Positions 24,480 through 37,964 of a DNA stretch of 64,000 nucleotides are shown one piece after another. A model generated the notes under the pieces. It searched no databases and had not been told where the DNA came from. It worked only from the letters and a program-made list of their open reading frames with translations. The stretch is taken from contig OZ024811.1 of NCBI GenBank assembly GCA_964017045.1, positions 12,739,818 through 12,803,817 on the forward strand, given 5' to 3'. The stretch's first letter is position 1. Every line of letters begins with the position of its first letter. Source of the DNA: Omphiscola glabra. Its lineage: Eukaryota; Mollusca; Gastropoda; Lymnaeidae. Position numbers and translations under genes: made by a program.

Positions 24480-27400
24480 TTTACTTAGAATTATGTATAT
24501 GTTTAAAAAAATAAAAGCAGCTTTTAAGTACGTCGGACGTAAACTTTAGTAAGTAGTACCCAAAAATATAAAGTGCGCATTTCTTTAAAAAAATTCCAAA
24601 ATGTTTTGTTGAGATTTTATATTGTCTTATATAAATAAAAGCAACTGTGCAGGTAATTTGTCTATACTTGGTTTTGAGTTTCTTCTCTTGAATTTGTAAA
24701 TTCAAGACTAGGAGAAAAATATGAAATGTATATGCACTAATTCATAAATCGATCATTAATTCAAACGTAGCCTAAATGAATCTGTATCTAAACATATACA
24801 TTTAAATTACGCTATAACTTTCAATGAACCCCTCGAAAAATAAAATTTCAGCATAAAATTACGTTAGAGACTAATTTATTGTAAGCCCCAAACGAAAGAA
24901 AAGTATTCATTCCAACTTACTTTCAGATATTAATGCAGCAAAATGCCCAGGTGTTGAGATAAAGGTGCAGTGAGTTCATTTACTATATCTTAATCTACCC
25001 AATTGAAAACATGTTATGTTAAAGCTTGTGATCAATAATTAGTTTCAAAATGTTATCCTTTTAAAACTATACTAAAGTTAAGCGATAGTGTTATCAAGAA
25101 ATAATGTAAAAAATGTTTTGATAAGATATATGTAACAAATCTCTTGTAGATACGGGCTAGTAGTTATCTTGTGAATCATTAAATGCCATTCAATGACTGA
25201 ACCCAAAAAAAAAAAAAAGACTAAATAAAAATACACCCAAATACATACACATTCCTAGATACAAGGATATACATACACAAATATGTGCAAAGACATATAC
25301 AAACATGAAAGAACGAAAGCGCACATATGAAAGAATACACACAAATACAATCACATCAATCTATAAGATGTACTCTTTATCACAGCTACACGAAACCGTA
25401 TATAAATACTAGCAGTTTGTTACCTCATTAAGTTCACTCAAATCTAACATAGCAGACCCGTACATACTTTATATGTATTACTGAGGCGTGGGGTAATCAT
25501 TTAAATACAAATAAAGGTATGTTCTAAAAAGGTATGTGGGTTAATGGGGCCGATTCTATCATTGAATCAGTTTTCACCTTAAATGAATAGTTAAATTTTA
25601 AAGTTATATCATTAAAACAAATTTCCAATCTCGGTAGTTATTGAACATTTCAAAAATTACAATAGGACCTCCGCCTCAAAAGAAATTGAAATATTCTAGG
25701 CCAAAGTTTTCTTGTTTTGCTATTGCTTTCACGAGGCTTGGACGTAGTCCTTCAAATAGTATCTTGTATCTTGCTAAGGAGAGTTATATCTAAATCCTGT
25801 AGTATAATATCTAAGGTGACATTATAAATTTTACATTGTTTCAAAAGACCAGGTGTTAAAATTAGTTTTTCAATAGAGAAGCCCACGTCAGATTTAATTT
25901 AAGTTATCACAAAATATGAGATCTACTAAAATCATTTAAAGCAGAAAAAAAGTTTGAGTGGCAGAGGTGGAGAGTCCAGTGCACCATATGGAGATTCCGG
26001 TGGCCAAGTTTGGTAGTCTTGTGAACATAGACCATTACATTTTTCACCCCATCAAACCCATTATTCATGATAAACTTTAAAGTTTGTAAATCGTTCGACG
26101 ATCCCCGGTTGGGCCCAATTCAAAATGTGCCATTTAAGTTTTCAATTAATCAATGCATAATGGCAAAGTTTTTCGTATAAATCCTTTGTATGCATTTTCA
26201 TTTCTTTATTTTATATTAATATTCTAATGTCCCACCCGCCTTTACATCGCAGATTTATTTCATCCAACTATTTCACACACAATTTAAAAAAAAATTATTA
26301 TTACGCACCAAACGCACATTGAGATATATATATTTATATATACAAATCTCATTTAGCACTGCTATCGGGAATTTGTCTCGAGAATTCAGAGTCATCACAT
26401 TTTCTTTCACCTTAACTTTGAAAAACTAATTTTAAGGGCTGTTGGGTTGAAGGATGGGGCTATAAGTTTGAGAGAATGTGTTATCATTGGCATTCATTCT
26501 ATGTGCCAATTTTCAGCTCGATAGCTTGACATGAAGTGTGTTAAATACCCGACAGATTATTTTGGCAGCCAGCCCCGAACAAAAAGCGATGTTAACATAA
26601 AGAATTTAAAGAAGGTTGGATTTCTTCACATTAATGTTTAGATTAATTTTTTAAATCTTAAATTCGTTCCTAAAGGTGTATTCGTTTTATTTCAAAAAAG
26701 GAGCTCTAAAAAAGGGCATTAAATAAGTGTTCAAATTTTTTTTTAAAAATTGTAAATAAGTCTAAGGCCCTTTAAAAAAGACAAGTCAAAAATGTGTCAC
26801 AGTTATATCTTAAAGAGGGCTCTTTTACAAGCATGTTCATAAATATCCTAGGTAATATTCCCAATTGTAAATCAGTTCTAAGGTAACCCAGCGTTAGTAG
26901 TCAGTTATGATAACAATATTGTACACAAGTGGGCTTATCTGATTTCTTTTTTTTTTAAATGACATTATCGATGCTTTATCTCGGATAACACATAGCAACC
27001 GTTGACAATTTCATCTTTCTAGGGATAAATATATTTTTAGTATAAAATGAAATAAACCAACAAATAAACAAAGAAATAAAGAGGCCCAAATGTATCCCTA
27101 TTTATAGGATAGATTTAAAAGAAATTTTAAAAATCTGTAAACCATTAGAGGGCCCAGTCGAAATAACTTAGTTTATTTCTCATAACCAAATTCTATAATT
27201 ATATATCAGCTAAGGGCCGCGTCTGTGCCATAACCAGACGGTGCGCACAATTTCATTTAAAGAGCTCTATTAAAACATTGAAACAGTTATAACGCTAATA
27301 CTGAAAAACGATGTCTCTTGACAATCGTTTTACTGTCTTATAAGAGACGGACACAGCATATGCCCAAGTTATCATTCGTAGTTAGGCAAAACGAAATCAT

Positions 27401-28075
27401 TCAAATAAATATTGAAGGTCACCTTTAATAGTTGTTTCATTTCTTTTCCCTGACATGAGACGATAATGTAGATTTCGCATGATGAAATCCACAAGGCCTT
27501 GGATTATATTTTTTAGGATTAAAAGCTGGCTACCTACACAGCACGTCGCCACTCCCCACGCCGCTGGATTACCTACGGTAAACACCGTGTGGCGCAGGAT
27601 TTGTCGGAGTGTTTCATTGTGTCAATGCTATCCGCCTACGGGACTCTGTCACAAATGACTGGTTTGTGGTTGAACAACGGCTCCATTGGTTATTCATGTA
27701 ATTTATAATGTGTTTTGTTCGGGACTTCCCGATATGTAACGAAACATTTTATTTTAATGATAAATGAGCCGGGGGTGCGATTTCCGAGGAAAGTGCGGAA
27801 TGTTTTGGAGAGTTTGAGAGGTTGAAGAATAATGGATGTTAACGGTTGTAAAAAAAAAACATGACTAGACTATATTGAGTCTAGCAATACATTCTATTGT
27901 TTATAATTGTTAATGATAAATTTCTTATTCATTCATTAACGTCTTTGTTGTCTTCGTTATATTCCTCGACGTCTGGATACTGAGCTTTCACAGAGAGGAG
28001 CAGCCCCACATTAATCAACACCAAAATTACTCGGTACGCGACGGGCCATACCTCATACGACCATCTCATCTGTGA
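24480..28075. other. Long spacer between units 3 and 4, no gene recognised
   Basis: About 3.6 kb without a supportable gene. Visible are an ACATAC-rich low-complexity tract (25225-25360), AT-rich DNA, and a locally GC-richer patch near 27540-27740 that I cannot identify. The minus-strand 62-codon frame at 27397-27585 covers part of that patch but has no recognised motif. Unlike the 1/2 and 5/6 spacers, most of this stretch does not match the shared spacer. Confidence 0.4.
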
Positions 28076-28080
28076 CAGAC

Positions 28081-28255
28081 TTCAACTCCGAGTTTTGAAT
28101 TTAGAATCTCTTTCTCTTAGATGAGTTACCGAACAAAGGCTAACGCGTCCCATCCACCCATGGTGATGGTGATGTTTTTGCTTGACTGGGCCTTTGCGGG
28201 GATTGTACTCCAGACCACGAACTTGAGATTGGCTCCGTTTAAACCACTAGGGTTA
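28081..28255 (-). mobile_element. tRNA-derived SINE, copy A
   Basis: On the minus strand it starts CTAGTGGTTTAAACGGAG, like the A-box region of a tRNA-Leu/Ser. A B-box-like GAGTACAATCCCCGC follows. The body then carries GGATGGGACGCGTTAGCC and GTAACTCATCTAAGAGAA, both shared with the copy at 59520-59652. It does not fold as an intact tRNA. Confidence 0.6.
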
Positions 28256-29313
28256 TATTGTAAAAAATTCCAGAGATGTTGACTTTTTAAATATTTAAAT
28301 TAAGTTCCTGGCCCCTGAAAAGGTAACATGGCTCGGGATAATCGATAACAAAGATCCCAAAAACAAGCCATTGCGTTTATCGTAAGAAGAACGATCATGA
28401 TATACACAATGTGTGTTTATCGTTATAATAAAGAGTATTAAGGAGAATGACATTCAAATAGAAGCATTCGTTGTATCCAAAGGGTATGAAAATGTAGCTC
28501 TTCTAAATGAATATATGCGGCCCCAACAGGTAAACCTGAAAAAATCCATGATAAATGTGTAATTTAAATTACAGATTTCCTAGCGTTATTCCTTAATGAA
28601 TGTTGATATTTTCATTCATCGGGTATTTAGTAGAAACATTGCTGTTAAAATAAAAACAACACTCTTAAAATAATTTGAAGATACATTTAATTTTATTGAC
28701 AAAAAAAAAAAAGAAAAAAAAGAATTAAATAAATAAAAGTACATTGAATCTACAAACAAATGTTTTAAAAAAAATGAAATATACATTTACAACAATAGTG
28801 ATAATCTGCGTCACTAATTAACTGTTCTGAATCTAACAAAGAGAAATAGAAAATAAGTCACATCGACTCCAAGAGTGAGCAAGGAATACCCCCCCCCCCC
28901 CCTGAACTTTCATATTAATAAAGAGTTTAGAATATTATCAACGCTTCTAGCTAGCGCTAGGATATCCCACGCAGTAATATGCTACAACAACTGGTTGTAT
29001 ACAATAACCGTTGTTTATTTTTCAAAACGTTATTAACAGCTTAACATTTCTCCAAATGAGGTTAACTGTTTTAGTAATATACGTGTAAAATTCCAATACA
29101 TCCGTTTTATCTCAATACAAATATGCATGATAGTCGTTGTTTCCGTGTCGGAGATTTTCTTTTTTTTTCTTCTTTTTTCTTTACTTTTAGAAATCTTTTA
29201 TATTATGATTACTTGCTGGGAATTTGTGTAACAATTAAATATGTGAATGGGTTTGATTTTACAGTTGTTTAAAAAATAAAGTTAGATAGCTTGCAAAGAG
29301 TATTTGATGATGT
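28256..29313. other. Spacer 3' of unit 4, nothing recognised
   Basis: AT-rich sequence with A-runs at 28701-28720, a C-run at 28890-28902 and T-runs near 29160. No coding frame is supported. Confidence 0.4.
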
Positions 29314-29319
29314 TTTAAT
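29314..29319 (-). terminator. ATTAAA poly(A)-signal candidate of unit 4
   Basis: ATTAAA on the minus strand 35 bases after the stop, in the same context as downstream of units 2 and 5. Confidence 0.4.
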
Positions 29320-29353
29320 ATTCTTAATTAATTTCATGCGAAAAAAACGTTAA

Positions 29354-32300
29354 TTAGGTCCAGTTCCGTATCAGGAAACATGAAAAATAAATACACATGT
29401 AATTTGAATTGCGTACATCAATTTTCTCCCATTTCAAATATATTTTCTCACCTGCTTCAATGTCAGCAAACCGTGTTACTGTTTGGTTTATTGAAACACA
29501 ATGAAGAAGTTTTTCTTTTTTTGAGGTTCTTCTACAATTACGAAAAACGTTAATAATATTTGTATTAGTATTAGTTGGATCTAATGTCATAATGGTTATT
29601 AAGTACAAGCCATTTAGAGGAGAAGTGAATATTCCAGTCGATTGATCAAAGTGATCTCCATGATTATAACAAACTTCACTAAACGATGTTACATTATATA
29701 TCCTCGCTTTTTCTGATAGTTCTTTTAAGGCAAAGAATCCGACCTTCGGTAGATTGCACTTACGTTCTGTGAACAAGATGGCAAAAATTATATGAAAGCT
29801 TAAATAATTTTAATTTACGGAATCGTTTCACCAGGATGTGAGAGTCCACCTAGGACATAGTTCACTTTAATACAGTATGTATTATTAATTTTTAAAATGT
29901 TATCTTTGTCTTTATATTTCTACTGATAGATTAGGAATGAGCAATGCACGATTTCTAGAAAGATTGGTTTTTGAAATATTTATTTTACACAAATGAAAGA
30001 AGTGATGATTTTTTTTATTTTTTTTTTGTAAAGTAATCACACCCCACAATTAAAAAAAATCAAATGAAAATTATTCATTAATTAGCATTGTCAGCTACAG
30101 TGTGACAACTAGAATGTTCACCCACTTTATGTTAGATACCATGAACATCCGTAGCTTAGGTCTAGTGATTTAGTTGAAATCCCTTAAAATACTAAATTAC
30201 TAATTAAGAAAAATATAACTAAATCTTCCCTCAAAGTTACTTAAATAATGAATTAGATCTTAGGAAACTATCATCATTATTACAACTAAGCCATGTTGTG
30301 TCAATATTACACCCCCCATCCACACACACACACGTCCTGACTGACAGAGCGACTCAGCACATTACTCTTGCCACGCACCAAACACACAAAGAATTGGCCA
30401 AAGAAATCGCTCCTGCACTGACAATCCTCTTCCAATCGTCGTTGTGCTCTGGCAATGTGCCAGCAGACTGGAGAACAGCGCATGTCACTCCAGTCTACAA
30501 GAAAGGGGAGCATTCCGACACTGCCAACTATCGTCCGTTATCCCTCACCAGCATAGTATGCAAACTATTGGAGCACATACTCGTAAGCGCAGTCATGAAG
30601 CATCTTGAAAGCAAAAATATACTCAATGACTGTCAGCATGGCTTCCGAGTCAATAGATCATGTGAGACCCAGATCCTTGAATTTGTTTAAGACTTGATGA
30701 CAAATCTAGAAAACAGCAAGCAAACTGATGTGCTGGTGATGGACTTCACGAAGGCCCTTGACCGTGTCAATCATAGTTTGCTTCTACACAAACTTCAGAG
30801 ATATGGGATCCAAGGCACTACTAAAACATGGATCTCTAACTTCCTCAACAACCGATGTCAAGCAGTAGTGGTGGACAATACAAGCTTGTCTTTTGTCAAT
30901 GTTAAGTCAGGGGTCCCCCAGGGCTCGGTGCTAGGCCCCTGTTTGTTCCTAGCATACATTAAAGACCTACCCGAGAAACTGACATCCCACAGAAGACTGT
31001 TCACAGATGACACAGCGGCGTATAGGACGATCACCAACAGATCTGACCAGGACCAGCTACAACAGGATCTCAATCGGTTAGCTGAGTGGGAGGCGAGCTG
31101 GGACATGGAATTTCATCCGGCCAAGTGCCAGACACTGTCAGTCTCTAGAATTTGTACGCCTCTCCGCTACCACTATGAATTGCATAGTCATTTACTTCAG
31201 TCAGTTTCCTCCGTAAGGTACATGGGTTTTACCATTCAGATAGAGGTCCGCTTGGACGAGCATATTAACAATGTGTGCAACCAATCAAACAAGACCCTGG
31301 GGTTATTAAGGCGTAATCTAAAGATCAGCAACTCCGGTGTGAAAGAAATAGCCTATAAAGCCTTTGTCCGGCCGCTTTTAGATTATGCATCTTCGGTCTG
31401 GGACCCATTCACTCAGAAGAGCATCGACAGGTTGGAGGCAATACAGCGACGTGCAGCACGCTTTGTCCTAAACCGCTACAGGAATACCTCTAGTGTTGGC
31501 ATCATGCTGGAAACACTGGGCTGGTCACTATTGGAGGAACGACGACGACTATCCAGGCTCTCCCTTATTTACAAGATAAATAATGGACTAGACCACTGCT
31601 CTGGCATTAAAAAGAAACTCGTCCCTCTCCCCATAGACAGCGACGAGGCCATAACAGGCAGTTCCGGCTCATACCAGCGAGAAGCCAGTATAGGAACTGC
31701 TCATTCCTACCAAAGACAATCAGTGACTGGAACAATCTTTCCAAAGGAACAGTTGATGCGACAACACTTGACTCATTTGCGTCTATTGCCTCAGGCCTTC
31801 CAACCCCCAGTGCATGATACCTCACACAGTTACTCTTGTAACCTGTGAAATATCCTCATCAACACCAGACACAGAAACATTGCAAATCTCATCTACATTC
31901 ATAGGAGCCATAATGATCAATAAATTGATCGTGGGCCCTTAATATATAGAAGAAGAAGAAGAAGAAAATTTCGATCGTATAAATTCCTTGTACAAGAGTA
32001 TTTCTTACGTGCCATGGCAATGTTCCATCACTAATGTTTATGTACCAGGTTGAAGGATTCTTTCAATGTTTTATCTACGTCATATACGGTACAAATATAT
32101 TTCATTCATAGTCACATGCGTTTAACAATTGGACAAATTAATGAGGTAAGTTTTACTAAACAATTGTGGATTATTAAAAATGTTTGCTACATAATGTTTT
32201 TTTGATTTAAAAAATAAATCGTTTCTTATCCAATGAGCAACTTAATAATAAAATAAAGAATACCTAATACATTTATTTTTTAAATACATCATAAAATATT

Positions 32301-35300
32301 TGTGAGTCATAGATTTAAATGGAATTAGTTAATTATTGTATTACAACAAAAGACTTAATGCCAACTATCGTGTTTTATAAAGTTTAATTTCATGTTCACA
32401 AATGAAACCATTACTCCACCAAGGCCTTGTCAATCCGTTTCCACACCGATGGATCAGTCTTCAACCTTAGGAGGCTTCAAGCCGAAACCGAGGTCAAACA
32501 ACACCACCAACGAGTTTCTGTTTGCGGACGATTGTGCCCTTAACGCTGCCTTGGAAGCCGACATGCAACACTGCGTTGATTTCTTCTCTGAGGCCTGCGA
32601 CACCTCTTGCCTTACATTCGACACAAAGAAGACTGAAGCTCCCAGGATGCCTTATGTTGAACCCAGCAATACCATCAGCGGTTAGCGTCTAAATGCGGTG
32701 GACAAATGCGGTAACTACCTTTGCAGTACCCACAGCAGATCGATCGTCATGGATGACGAAATGAATGCCAGACTAGCAAAAGCAAATGCAATATTTGGCA
32801 GACTCGTAGTAATGTTTGGGACATGGGACGTATGAGATGCCAAAATGAAGGTATATAGCGCAGAAGTCCTCTCGACATTCTTCTACGGATGTAAAAAAAA
32901 GTACTGTCTAACAGCGTCACGCCAAGATACTAAAACACACAACCTGCCGCAGTGAAATCCTAGGCATGAGGTGGCCAGAAATAGTACCTAACACAAAATT
33001 CCTCGAAAGAGCGAGCCTCCCTCGCATCTTTACCACCCTGTAGCAGTCTCAACTCCGTTGGATGGGACACGTAGCCCGTATGGAATACAGCCGGCACATT
33101 AAACAGCTATTCCTCGTTGAAATCACACTAGATAAGCGCTCCCAAGAAGATCAAAAAAGGCGATACATGGACACAATGAAAGCGGCACATAAGTCCTTCA
33201 GCATCAACCCTATTAAGTGCGTGCAGACAGACCAGGGGATCCTCTGTTAAGAATATGGCTGAATCTCATGAAGCCAAAAGGAAGGCGACAGCTGAGGCAC
33301 ACAGGCTAGCCCGAGGAACCAACCTTAAACCACTGACGACAGAAAATATCCCCTGTCCGTGGCCCCAGAGACTATTCCGAGCACGACCCGGGCTCAACAG
33401 CCATTTACGAACTCACCATGACCCACCCTACCCCTAACCGCATGACTAGATGGTCATTGTCAATTTTGACCGACGTACAGCACATATCTTTCCTTTATAT
33501 TTCTCTCTCAATTAAGCTATCATTTGAGTTTGTCTCCCTATTACATGACCCATTGTCTCTCTTTCTATTACATACCCATTGCATTTGTCTCTCTCTTTCT
33601 CACAATATCCATTGTATTTGTCTCTTTATTAAATATTCTTCTTTTTTCTCCATTTCTTGTTGTTGACTCCATATTACATTATCACATGTCTTGGTCTCAT
33701 CCTTGCATTATCCTTTGACTTTGTCTCATCCTAACAATATGACTAGATTTTGTCTCTTTTTTAAACTATCCATTGGCTTTGTCTCCTTATTTCACTATCC
33801 TTTTGATTTGTCTACCATTACAATTCCTATGTATATTTCTCCAAAGTACATTTCCCTTCTTTTTCTCCTCGTTAAAAAATTTCACGCCTTGCCACGTTTC
33901 CTATTACCCTGACGGCTCACCGCTGACACCAACACTTACACAACCATGGCCGGCTCATATAATCTCACATCGCTGTAACGATGGATAATAGCAAAGCAGC
34001 ACCGATCGTCAACTCTTATGGACAGCGTTCTGCCCATATTCACAAGGATCCTACTCTGGGTTGCTTCCCCCGGGTTAGATTCTTAGTCTTTATCCCCCTT
34101 CGGTTCTTTCCCCAAATGTAAACATTTTAGTATCTCGCACTCCAGGTTCCTGGTTGGGACTTTGAGTTTCCTCTCCGGCTTTCCCAGGTCCCCGAAGTCC
34201 CTTAACTCTGGCTAGTCTAGTGGGATTGCGGTTGACCTAGATGCACCACTGCCCCACGTAATTTGGCGTGTGCTTGTTCAAACTGTCCCCGGAAGTACAG
34301 TCTAGTACAAGCTCCTATCAAGATCCCTTTTTTAGCCTCAGCTCCGTTGGTTCTTCCAAGCTCCTAAACTAGACACCCATTCTCTTTATGGAGTCCTACT
34401 TCTCCATATTTGTCTATCTCTTATATGCCGCTGTACCAGATCCCTACCTAAACTTTTCACGCATTTATCAATTAAAATCATCAAACCTATTCCGAGCAAT
34501 GGATAATTATAAATCAATTTAAATGTGCATGTTTTGATAATACTATTTACTCATTTACAAAACATTGAGATAGAATATATATTTATCTAAAAATAATTAA
34601 ATATTTTTTCCTATTATATTTAGAAATATGTTATTTCTTAATTTTGTGTGTGTGTAGTACAACTAATAAAGCCGAATTTCTATTCTACATCAATAAGTTA
34701 AAAGTCATATATTAAATGAAAATATTTTTTGCGATATGTTTAAAATAAACCTGCAATTGCCATGTTAAGGATTTGGATTTCTTATAATCATATTTATTTC
34801 TTATACTGACACTAACTTAAATTAAATCATGAGTTAATAAAGAGCAATTACAAAAAGCCGCTGACACACAATCCCACTTACACTCCCACACACACACAGT
34901 CACTCACACAACGGCAACCAAGAAGGTCGGCGAAACCCGCATTGTGTGAATATCTTGATATTTACAAATAGGTGTTTTAAACAAATTAAATAGATTATCC
35001 ATGGCATTCGAAAAGATAAATCGTTTATTGAAAGAAAAATGCAATCACCTTAATTTTTTACAATGAAATTTAGCAAATACCAAATACTTACCGATTTCTG
35101 TAAATTTGTTAGAAATTTCAGCAACACGGTTCTCAATAGCAGCTTTCTGTAAATGAATGAATTGAAAAGTATTATTGAACGTTTTTTAAACTCTGAATTT
35201 GTGTTAACTATATATGAAAAAACTATTTATTAAAGAATCATTTTATATTGTAAAGACAATTTCGTTTAACACAAAACCTCTGAATGTTGTTTGTCGCCAG

Positions 35301-37964
35301 ATATGACTTTCTTGTTTAAGGTCTCATTTAATTTTTCCAATGGAGTCAGTCTCTTAGCTATCAGTTGACAAACCATACCAATCTGTGGAACATGCAAAAT
35401 TAATCATAGAGAGATCTCAAAAAACAAATGTCAGCAGCTAAAAGACATTAATCATGCCGCCAAAATATATTATATACTAGTACTTTATTAATATTTGGTA
35501 TAATAATTATATTAGTATTTATTATACTGAAAATTTTGAACACATTACAAATATCTTTTCTCCAAATAATAAGTTTTTGTTATTTAATATTCATAGCAAA
35601 ATTTGCAATAAGTTAAAAAAGTACATTCTATAACACAATTAAATTAAAATGATGTATTTCAAAACTTACTAAATCGTCTGTTTTATCTTTAATGAGACTC
35701 TCCGTATGTTTAAACGGTTCTGTGTACTGAGATGACATGAGATTAATGGAGATTTCCAGTTGATTCATTTTATTAGACATTTCATTATAATGTTGATTTG
35801 TACTCTCGATGCTCTTTGACAAATCTTGTATAGACATAAGGGCGTCATTGCTACAAGTTCTAACAGAGCTGATCATTTTATTGAGTTCATTCATTGAGAC
35901 ATTGACAGAATTATTTTCATCTTCTATTCTGTTTAACTTGACTTCAACATTTGTTACAATTTCAAACAAATCATCAACATTTGATTTAGTTTCTTGGTAT
36001 CTTTTCTCCAGATCAGTAATTTTATTATTAAGCTTTTCCTCAGAAATTAATTCTACATTTCTTAAAATTTCCACTTTTTTATGATCATCTAGTTGTTGAG
36101 TCAAGACATCTTTTAATATCGTATCAACATTTTCTATTTTGTCTTTAACTTTTTCTGTCGTCCTTTTGAGTGAGTATACAGTTTCCTCTAGTGTGACAAA
36201 TCTCATCGTCATATTATGAGAAGCATCAGATCCGACAGCTGCAACTGTCAGTGGAAAGAGATTTAAAATATGTCAATAGATTAGTTTAACTGTAGTTTCA
36301 ACTAGGTAACAATAATTTAGAGATCGCTCTCAACAACGACGTTATATTTATTATGTGTTAAATATTGAACTACAACGTAACAATATTTTATCCATAAAAT
36401 CAACAATGGATTCAAAATTAATTTCTTATTTATCAAGTGTCTCTAAGGAATTGTATATGATATTTTTATTATTTTAGATGGTTTTGTAAAAAAATTAAAA
36501 AGATTAAACCTTTTCATTGAACGATTATTAGATTCTAATAAAAATAAGATATCCCTTAGACCTTAACAAACAACTCTGACTTTTAATGGATTTTTTAAAC
36601 TTAATTATGTACATTTTTAGAGGTACCTCGCAAAGTTTCACTTTTCGATTCCTTGACTTTCGAATTTGCTTCAGGACTGGTCAAATTATTGTTAGTTGAC
36701 AAAAACCTTTGGTTTACATCAGTTTCATTTTCATCAATTTGTTTGTCTGCAGATTTTAAAGTAAAATAATCCAATTAAAACATTGAAGCTAAAAATAATT
36801 TTCTTTTGTTCACAGAAAATCAATCTTGTAGGAATGAATACACTTTGTCAGACAGTAAATTTTTAAGAAGGATTAGGAACTGGCTATCCTTAACATCTAT
36901 TTATTTTGTAAATTTTTTGTGTGATTGCTTGCAACTTCTCATCTCACTGAAATGTTGTGTAGCTTCTGATCTATTTAAAATGTGTCACGTAATCGAATAT
37001 GTAGAATGCGCTCAAATATCTGAAGTTTAAGCTATTGAGTTTACGCTCTTATCTTGTGCATGTGCTCCAAGCTTCACTTTTTCCCTTTAGTCTTTGCGTG
37101 AAGGTAAACAATTATGAATAGCTTGCGATCAAATCCTCATGGAAATGTACACTCGTCTTCAAAATCGGTGAAGGCATAAAGTGTTGAAATTGAGCACAAG
37201 ATCAAGATGTGCAGTGTTGCAAAAACACAACTTTACTTCTCCACAATGCTACAATTTTATAAGTGTACATATATTTATTTCTTTAATACAATTTGTTCAG
37301 CATAAGTTATTACATTTATAATGGATCTTGACTAAACTTGGCCCACATATCCAGTATCATACATTATAGAATTCTGAGCGGTTTTAAACTTTACAAAAAA
37401 AATTCATAGCCGCCATTGCATGTAAGAGGAAAACCAATTATTCTGTCTTATAACATTTACAATGTACATAACAATCAAATATTTCTACAATAAAATACCT
37501 GAAAGTTCAACAGATTTTTCAATGAACATAGTTATAACTTGCTGAATTCTATTACTCATCTCGGCACAAGTTGTTTGATTGACAAGTCCTCCATTAACCC
37601 AAGCATCTACTTCACTTTGTACCTGCACGGGATTGACGTGAGCAATGAATTAAACTGGTATTTAATTGTTTTATGTGAGATTGACTTTTAAGAAACCTAC
37701 CAACGAATGTTCAGTATACATAACTTTATATTACCTAAATTTAATTCCAAAGCTATTTCACTTACATGTTCTATAAATGATATGATTTAATACACAATTT
37801 ATGCACATTTATATGAATTTAAAAATTAATTGATAACTACATCTAACCTGATTAATACATTGGTCTACTGCCATCGTGAAATTGTTCCTCTCTTCCTTTA
37901 GTATCTCAAGTTGTTGGTTGATAATTTGTACCAATCTCTGAGCTTGAAGCGCCTTGCTCGCCAT
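29354..37964 (-). CDS. Unit 4: coiled-coil C1q-domain protein, complete (502 aa)
   Basis: Exons: E1 37848-37964, E2 37499-37622, E3 36627-36746, E4 35670-36244, E5 35278-35382, E6 35092-35146, E7 29354-29766. Spliced length is 1509 nt, open throughout. Residues 1-80 are helical, 81-120 the linker, 121-312 the coiled coil, 313-365 E5/E6, 366-502 the C1q domain ([51 protein letters not shown]). The linker is the shortest of the four complete or near-complete units: the GSCETV-like end of E3 is missing because the donor (GAG|GTACCT) comes earlier. Start ATG 37962-37964 has an AG acceptor 10 bases upstream. The last intron, 5.3 kb, is swollen by two LINE remnants and an unidentified 451-bp insertion. 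No signal peptide seen. Role inferred as for unit 3. Confidence 0.86.
30298..31966 (+). mobile_element. Jockey/CR1-type LINE, 5'-truncated, nearly intact RT
   Basis: A single frame 30298-31848, interrupted by one TAA at 30688-30690, encodes a reverse transcriptase: WRTAHVTPVYKKGEHSD, NYRPLSLTSIVCKLLEHI, QHGFRVNRSCETQIL, VMDFTKALDRVNHSLL (A motif), GVPQGSVLGPCLFLAYI (B motif), LFTDDTAAYR (C motif, usual FADD changed to FTDD). The maturase-like C-terminus LDYASSVWDPF is present. The 3' end carries a GAA-repeat tail at about 31949-31965. The endonuclease part is lost by 5' truncation. It sits in the last intron of unit 4, antisense to the gene. GC content is well above the surroundings and few lesions are present, suggesting a fairly recent insertion. 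Confidence 0.9.
32395..33440 (+). mobile_element. Second LINE remnant, RT C-terminal half, decayed
   Basis: Plus-strand frames 32392-32685, 33062-33250 and 33255-33437 are successive pieces of one LINE ORF. They read NEFLFADDCALNAALEADMQ (RT C motif), RLAKANAIFGRL, WMGHVARMEYSRHIKQLF, HEAKRKATAEAHRLARGTN and a C-terminal Cys/His-like RARPGLNSHLRTHH. Stops and frameshifts separate them. This is the far 3' half of an element of the type whose ORF ends in a C2H2-like motif. It is a different family from the LINE at 30298-31966. Confidence 0.85.
33455..33970. repeat. Diverged CCATTAC/TTGTCTC intron block, unit 4
   Basis: Pyrimidine-rich sequence with repeated TTTGTCTCnCCATTA-like motifs about 30-60 bases apart. 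It ends in ACACTTACACAACCATGGCC and ATATAATCTCACATCGCTG, matching units 2, 3 and 5 at the same place. The plus-strand frames over it are by-products of the CT bias. Confidence 0.55.
33978..34428. mobile_element. 451-bp insertion flanked by a 7-bp duplication
   Basis: Unit 2 reads through ACATCGCTGAACCAGATCCC at the equivalent site (about 10352-10371). In unit 4 the sequence is broken after CGCTGTA (33971-33977) and resumes after a second CGCTGTA (34429-34435). The insert is GC-richer than its surroundings, has no inverted ends and no coding frame. Its family is unknown; a SINE-like or truncated LINE origin would fit. Confidence 0.6.

Noticed and set aside
28081..28255. A tRNA gene on the minus strand
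   Set aside because: A- and B-box-like pieces are present but the cloverleaf cannot be formed, and the tail is shared with a second dispersed copy, so it is a SINE.
33418..33988. Several overlapping plus frames rich in S, L, F and I resembling membrane proteins
   Set aside because: The DNA is a CT-biased repeat block in an intron shared by other units, and overlapping frames are equally open.
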